This document shows positions 61,943 to 64,000 of a DNA stretch of 64,000 nucleotides, piece by piece. The position numbers and the translations under genes were made by a program. How positions within the stretch are numbered: the first letter of the stretch is position 1; the number at the start of each line of letters is the position of its first letter. Source of the stretch: Streptomyces sp. GESEQ-4. Its GTDB lineage: Bacteria > Actinomycetota > Actinomycetes > Streptomycetales > Streptomycetaceae. The stretch is taken from positions 62,001 to 126,000 of the forward strand of contig NZ_JAFFSU010000013.1 of assembly GCF_017948455.1 (NCBI RefSeq). The letters run 5' to 3'. Below the pieces are notes generated by a model. That model was not told where the DNA came from, did not search any database, and was given only the letters and a program-made list of their open reading frames with translations.

Positions 61943-62530
61943 ATGGCCAAGACCAGTACGACGACCCAGGGGCTGCGAGCGGCGATCGAGCGCAGCGGCT
62001 ACTACCCGGCCCTCGTGGCCGAGGCGGTGGAGGCCGCTGTGGGCGGCGAGCCCATGCGGTCGTTCCTGGTCCACCAGGAGACGACGTTCGACCAGAACGA
62101 GGTGCGGCGGCATGTGACCGTGCTCGTCCTCACCGGCAACCGCTTCATCGTCAGCCACACCGACGAGCAGGCGGCCGACAGCACCTCCCCGACGCCGTAC
62201 GCCACGACCTCCACCGAGTCGGTCAAGCTCAGCCGGATCTCGTCCGTCGTGGTCAGCCGGGTCGTCGCCAACCCGGAGTCGTACACGCCGGGCACGCTGC
62301 CCCGCGAGGTCGTGCTGACCATCGGCTGGGGCGCCGTCTCCCGGCTCGACCTGGAGCCCGCCGCCTGCGGCGACCCCAACTGCGAGGCCGACCACGGCTA
62401 CACGGGCAGTTCGACGGCCGACGACCTCAGCCTGCGCGTCAGCGAGGCCGGCGACGGCCCGGAGACGGTCCGCCAGGCTCTGGCCTTCGCCCAGTCGCTC
62501 TCCGAGGCGACCGCGGACCTCGACGACTGA
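61943..62530 (+). CDS. DUF5998 family protein
   Basis: 195 aa, leaderless (TAGGAT at 61931-61936, 6 nt before ATG). The sequence has an N-terminal helix (GLRAAIERSGYYPALVAEAVEAAVGGEP) and a beta-rich body (SFLVHQETTFDQNEVRRHVTVLVLTGNRFIVSHTDEQ, SVKLSRISSVVVSRVV). It matches the actinobacterial DUF5998 family as I recall it; function unknown. Its stop codon overlaps the next ATG by one base (TGATG), so the two genes are coupled. Confidence 0.82.
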   Translation: MAKTSTTTQGLRAAIERSGYYPALVAEAVEAAVGGEPMRSFLVHQETTFDQNEVRRHVTVLVLTGNRFIVSHTDEQAADSTSPTPYATTSTESVKLSRISSVVVSRVVANPESYTPGTLPREVVLTIGWGAVSRLDLEPAACGDPNCEADHGYTGSSTADDLSLRVSEAGDGPETVRQALAFAQSLSEATADLDD

Positions 62531-63726
62531 TGGTTCAGCCGGCCTGGGACACCCACCCCGAACCCCTCACCGTCGACTCCGCCCCCCGGCCCGAGTACGG
62601 CAGCGGCTCACTCGCCGACCTGCTCCCCACGCTGGCCGCCGGCATGGACGTACCCGGAATGACCGCGGCCATCGCGGAACTGACCGCGGCCGACCGCAAC
62701 TGCGTGTTCCTGATCGACGGCCTCGGCTGGGAGCAGCTCAAGGCGCACCCCCAGGACGCGCCCTTCATGACCTCCCTCATCAGCAGCTCGCGCGGGGGCA
62801 CGGGCCGTCCGCTCACCGCCGGATACCCGGCGACCACCGCGACCTCCCTCGCCTCCGTCGGCACCGGCCTGCCGCCGGGCGCCCACGGCCTGCCTGGATA
62901 CACCGTCCGCAATCCGGCCACCGGCGAGCTGATGAACCAGCTGCGCTGGCATCCGTGGACCGCGCCGCGCCCCTGGCAGCCGTACCCCACGGTCTTCCAG
63001 CTGGCCCAGGACGCGGGCGTGCACGCGGCCCAGGTGACCTCTCCCGCCTTTCAGAACACCCCGCTGACGAAGGTGGCGCTCAGCGGCGGAACATTCCACG
63101 GGCGGCTGACCGGCGAGGACCGCATGGACCTCGCGGCCGAGCAACTGGCCGCAGCCGACCGCGCGCTCGTCTACACGTACTACTCCGAACTCGACGGCGC
63201 CGGCCACCGCTTCGGCGTCGACTCCGACACCTGGCGCGGCCAGCTCATGTACGTCGACCGGCTGGTCCAGCGCCTCGCCGAGCAACTGCCGCCGCGCACC
63301 GCGCTGTACGTGACCGCCGACCATGGCATGATCGACGTCCCCTTCGACGAGCAGCACCGCATCGACTTCGACGAGGACTGGGAACTGCGCGCCGGCGTCG
63401 CCCTGCTGGGCGGCGAGGGCCGCGCCCGCCACGTCTACGCGGTGCCGGGCGCCGAGAACGACGTCCTGACCTGCTGGCGCGAGGTGCTCGGCGAGCAGTT
63501 CTGGGTGGCGTCGCGGGACGAGGCGATCGCGGCGGGCTGGTTCGGCCGGCCCGGGGAATGCGACGAGCGGGTGTACTACCGGATCGGCGACGTCGTCGCG
63601 GCAGCACGGGACGACGTACTGATCATCGCCTCGGAGCGGGAGCCGAAGGAGTCGGCGATGGTCGGCAACCACGGCTCGATGACCCCTGCCGAGCAGCTGG
63701 TCCCGCTGCTCGAAGTACGCTCCTGA
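62530..63726 (+). CDS. Alkaline phosphatase superfamily protein (nucleotide pyrophosphatase/phosphodiesterase-like)
   Basis: 398 aa. The metal ligands and nucleophile of the NPP/alkaline phosphatase fold are visible: FLIDGLGWEQL (Asp), ATTATSLASVGTGLPPGAHGLPGY (nucleophile Thr in the TAT stretch), YYSELDGAGHRFG (Asp, His) and YVTADHGMIDVP (Asp-His). No signal peptide, so probably cytosolic. The substrate is a phosphodiester or phosphonate not specified by sequence. Coupled to DUF5998 upstream and 43 nt before the thymidine kinase gene. Confidence 0.87.
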   Translation: MVQPAWDTHPEPLTVDSAPRPEYGSGSLADLLPTLAAGMDVPGMTAAIAELTAADRNCVFLIDGLGWEQLKAHPQDAPFMTSLISSSRGGTGRPLTAGYPATTATSLASVGTGLPPGAHGLPGYTVRNPATGELMNQLRWHPWTAPRPWQPYPTVFQLAQDAGVHAAQVTSPAFQNTPLTKVALSGGTFHGRLTGEDRMDLAAEQLAAADRALVYTYYSELDGAGHRFGVDSDTWRGQLMYVDRLVQRLAEQLPPRTALYVTADHGMIDVPFDEQHRIDFDEDWELRAGVALLGGEGRARHVYAVPGAENDVLTCWREVLGEQFWVASRDEAIAAGWFGRPGECDERVYYRIGDVVAAARDDVLIIASEREPKESAMVGNHGSMTPAEQLVPLLEVRS

Positions 63727-63769
63727 CGCCCACTCTCGTAGATCCTTGCCGAAAGGTGCTCGACTTCCC

Positions 63770-64000
63770 ATGCCCGAGCTGGTGTTCTTCTCCGGAACGA
63801 TGGACTGCGGGAAGTCGACGCTGGCTCTCCAGATAGAGCACAACCGTTCGGCGCGCGGACTGCAGGGCATGATCTTCACGCGCGACGACCGTGCGGGCGA
63901 GGGCAAGCTGTCGTCCCGGCTCGGGCTGGTCACGGACGCGGTGGAGGTCGAGGACGGACAGGACCTGTACGCCTACCTCGTCGACCACCTCTCCCACGGT
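63770..64000 (+). CDS. tdk: Thymidine kinase (type II), 3' end beyond the window
   Basis: The first 77 residues are visible, beginning MPELVFFSGTMDCGKSTLALQ. P-loop SGTMDCGKST is diagnostic of the TK1-like family, followed by LQGMIFTRDDRAGEGKLSSRLG. The enzyme phosphorylates thymidine in nucleotide salvage. ATG 63770 with GAAAGG about 13 nt upstream. The zinc site and lasso region lie outside the window. Confidence 0.88.
   Translation, partial: MPELVFFSGTMDCGKSTLALQIEHNRSARGLQGMIFTRDDRAGEGKLSSRLGLVTDAVEVEDGQDLYAYLVDHLSHG

Overview
The window is chromosomal core DNA of a Streptomyces species. Support comes from very high GC with C/G-ending codons, many GTG/TTG starts, many TANNNT boxes 6-7 nt before a start codon (leaderless transcripts), and developmental or actinobacterial genes in a familiar order: dinG, lexA, nrdR-nrdJ, rnhB, recQ, whiH, hrdB, parE, parC, ptsH. 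From memory this order matches the S. coelicolor region around SCO5799 to SCO5845; I could not check this.

Layout. 1-4422: the 3' part of an NRPS-independent siderophore operon (class III aminotransferase, IucA/IucC synthetase, acyltransferase), all three with odd low-complexity in-frame insertions. 4909-11973: DNA damage and dNTP supply (DinG helicase, LexA with a perfect SOS box, NrdR with the class II ribonucleotide reductase NrdJ). 12041-14106: TerD-like protein, DUF4937 protein, histidine phosphatase. 14106-15465: an IS110-family insertion between 10-bp direct repeats. 15956-22300: ADP-ribosylglycohydrolase, MFS exporter with divergent TetR and twin palindromic operators, RNase HII, two conserved unknowns. 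22320-31902: RecQ fused to a phosphoribosyltransferase-like domain, DUF4192 protein, glycogen-debranching-like protein, Nudix protein, and an ABC ATPase/permease fusion with degenerate catalytic residues. 32066-38820: WhiH, the principal sigma factor HrdB, a secreted trypsin, a small zinc protein and topoisomerase IV subunit ParE. 38821-40007: decay zone with a 23-nt tandem repeat and wreckage of a membrane protein/sensor kinase/response regulator operon. 40076-45727: DUF485 plus sodium:solute symporter, a CitA/CitB-type two-component system, and a Suc_Fer-like iron-sulfur protein behind an iron box. 45781-48311: two divergent citrate synthase homologues, one carrying a DNA-binding domain, sharing an AT-rich palindromic control region. 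48592-55010 and on to 56395: small unknowns, CobW GTPase, ParC and a pair of M16 peptidases. 56610-58847: a ydaO-type c-di-AMP riboswitch before an M23 peptidase, a GntR regulator and HPr. 59027-64000: GNAT/acyl-CoA-ligase fusion with an inserted palindromic repeat, DUF5998, an alkaline-phosphatase-superfamily protein and the start of thymidine kinase.

How the parts fit. Much of the window concerns chromosome maintenance and growth control: SOS response, dNTP synthesis, decatenation (parE and parC in separate transcription units), the housekeeping sigma factor, and sporulation (whiH). A second theme is iron and carbon: siderophore synthesis and a DmdR-type iron box on the Suc_Fer gene, organic-acid uptake and sensing, HPr, and the citrate synthase pair. 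The observation I rate highest is the citrate synthase locus. A 19-bp perfect palindrome in the divergent promoter has a counterpart inside the downstream citrate synthase gene, in a short stretch of codons atypical for this genome. A citrate synthase homologue with a helix-turn-helix is the obvious candidate ligand-sensing regulator.
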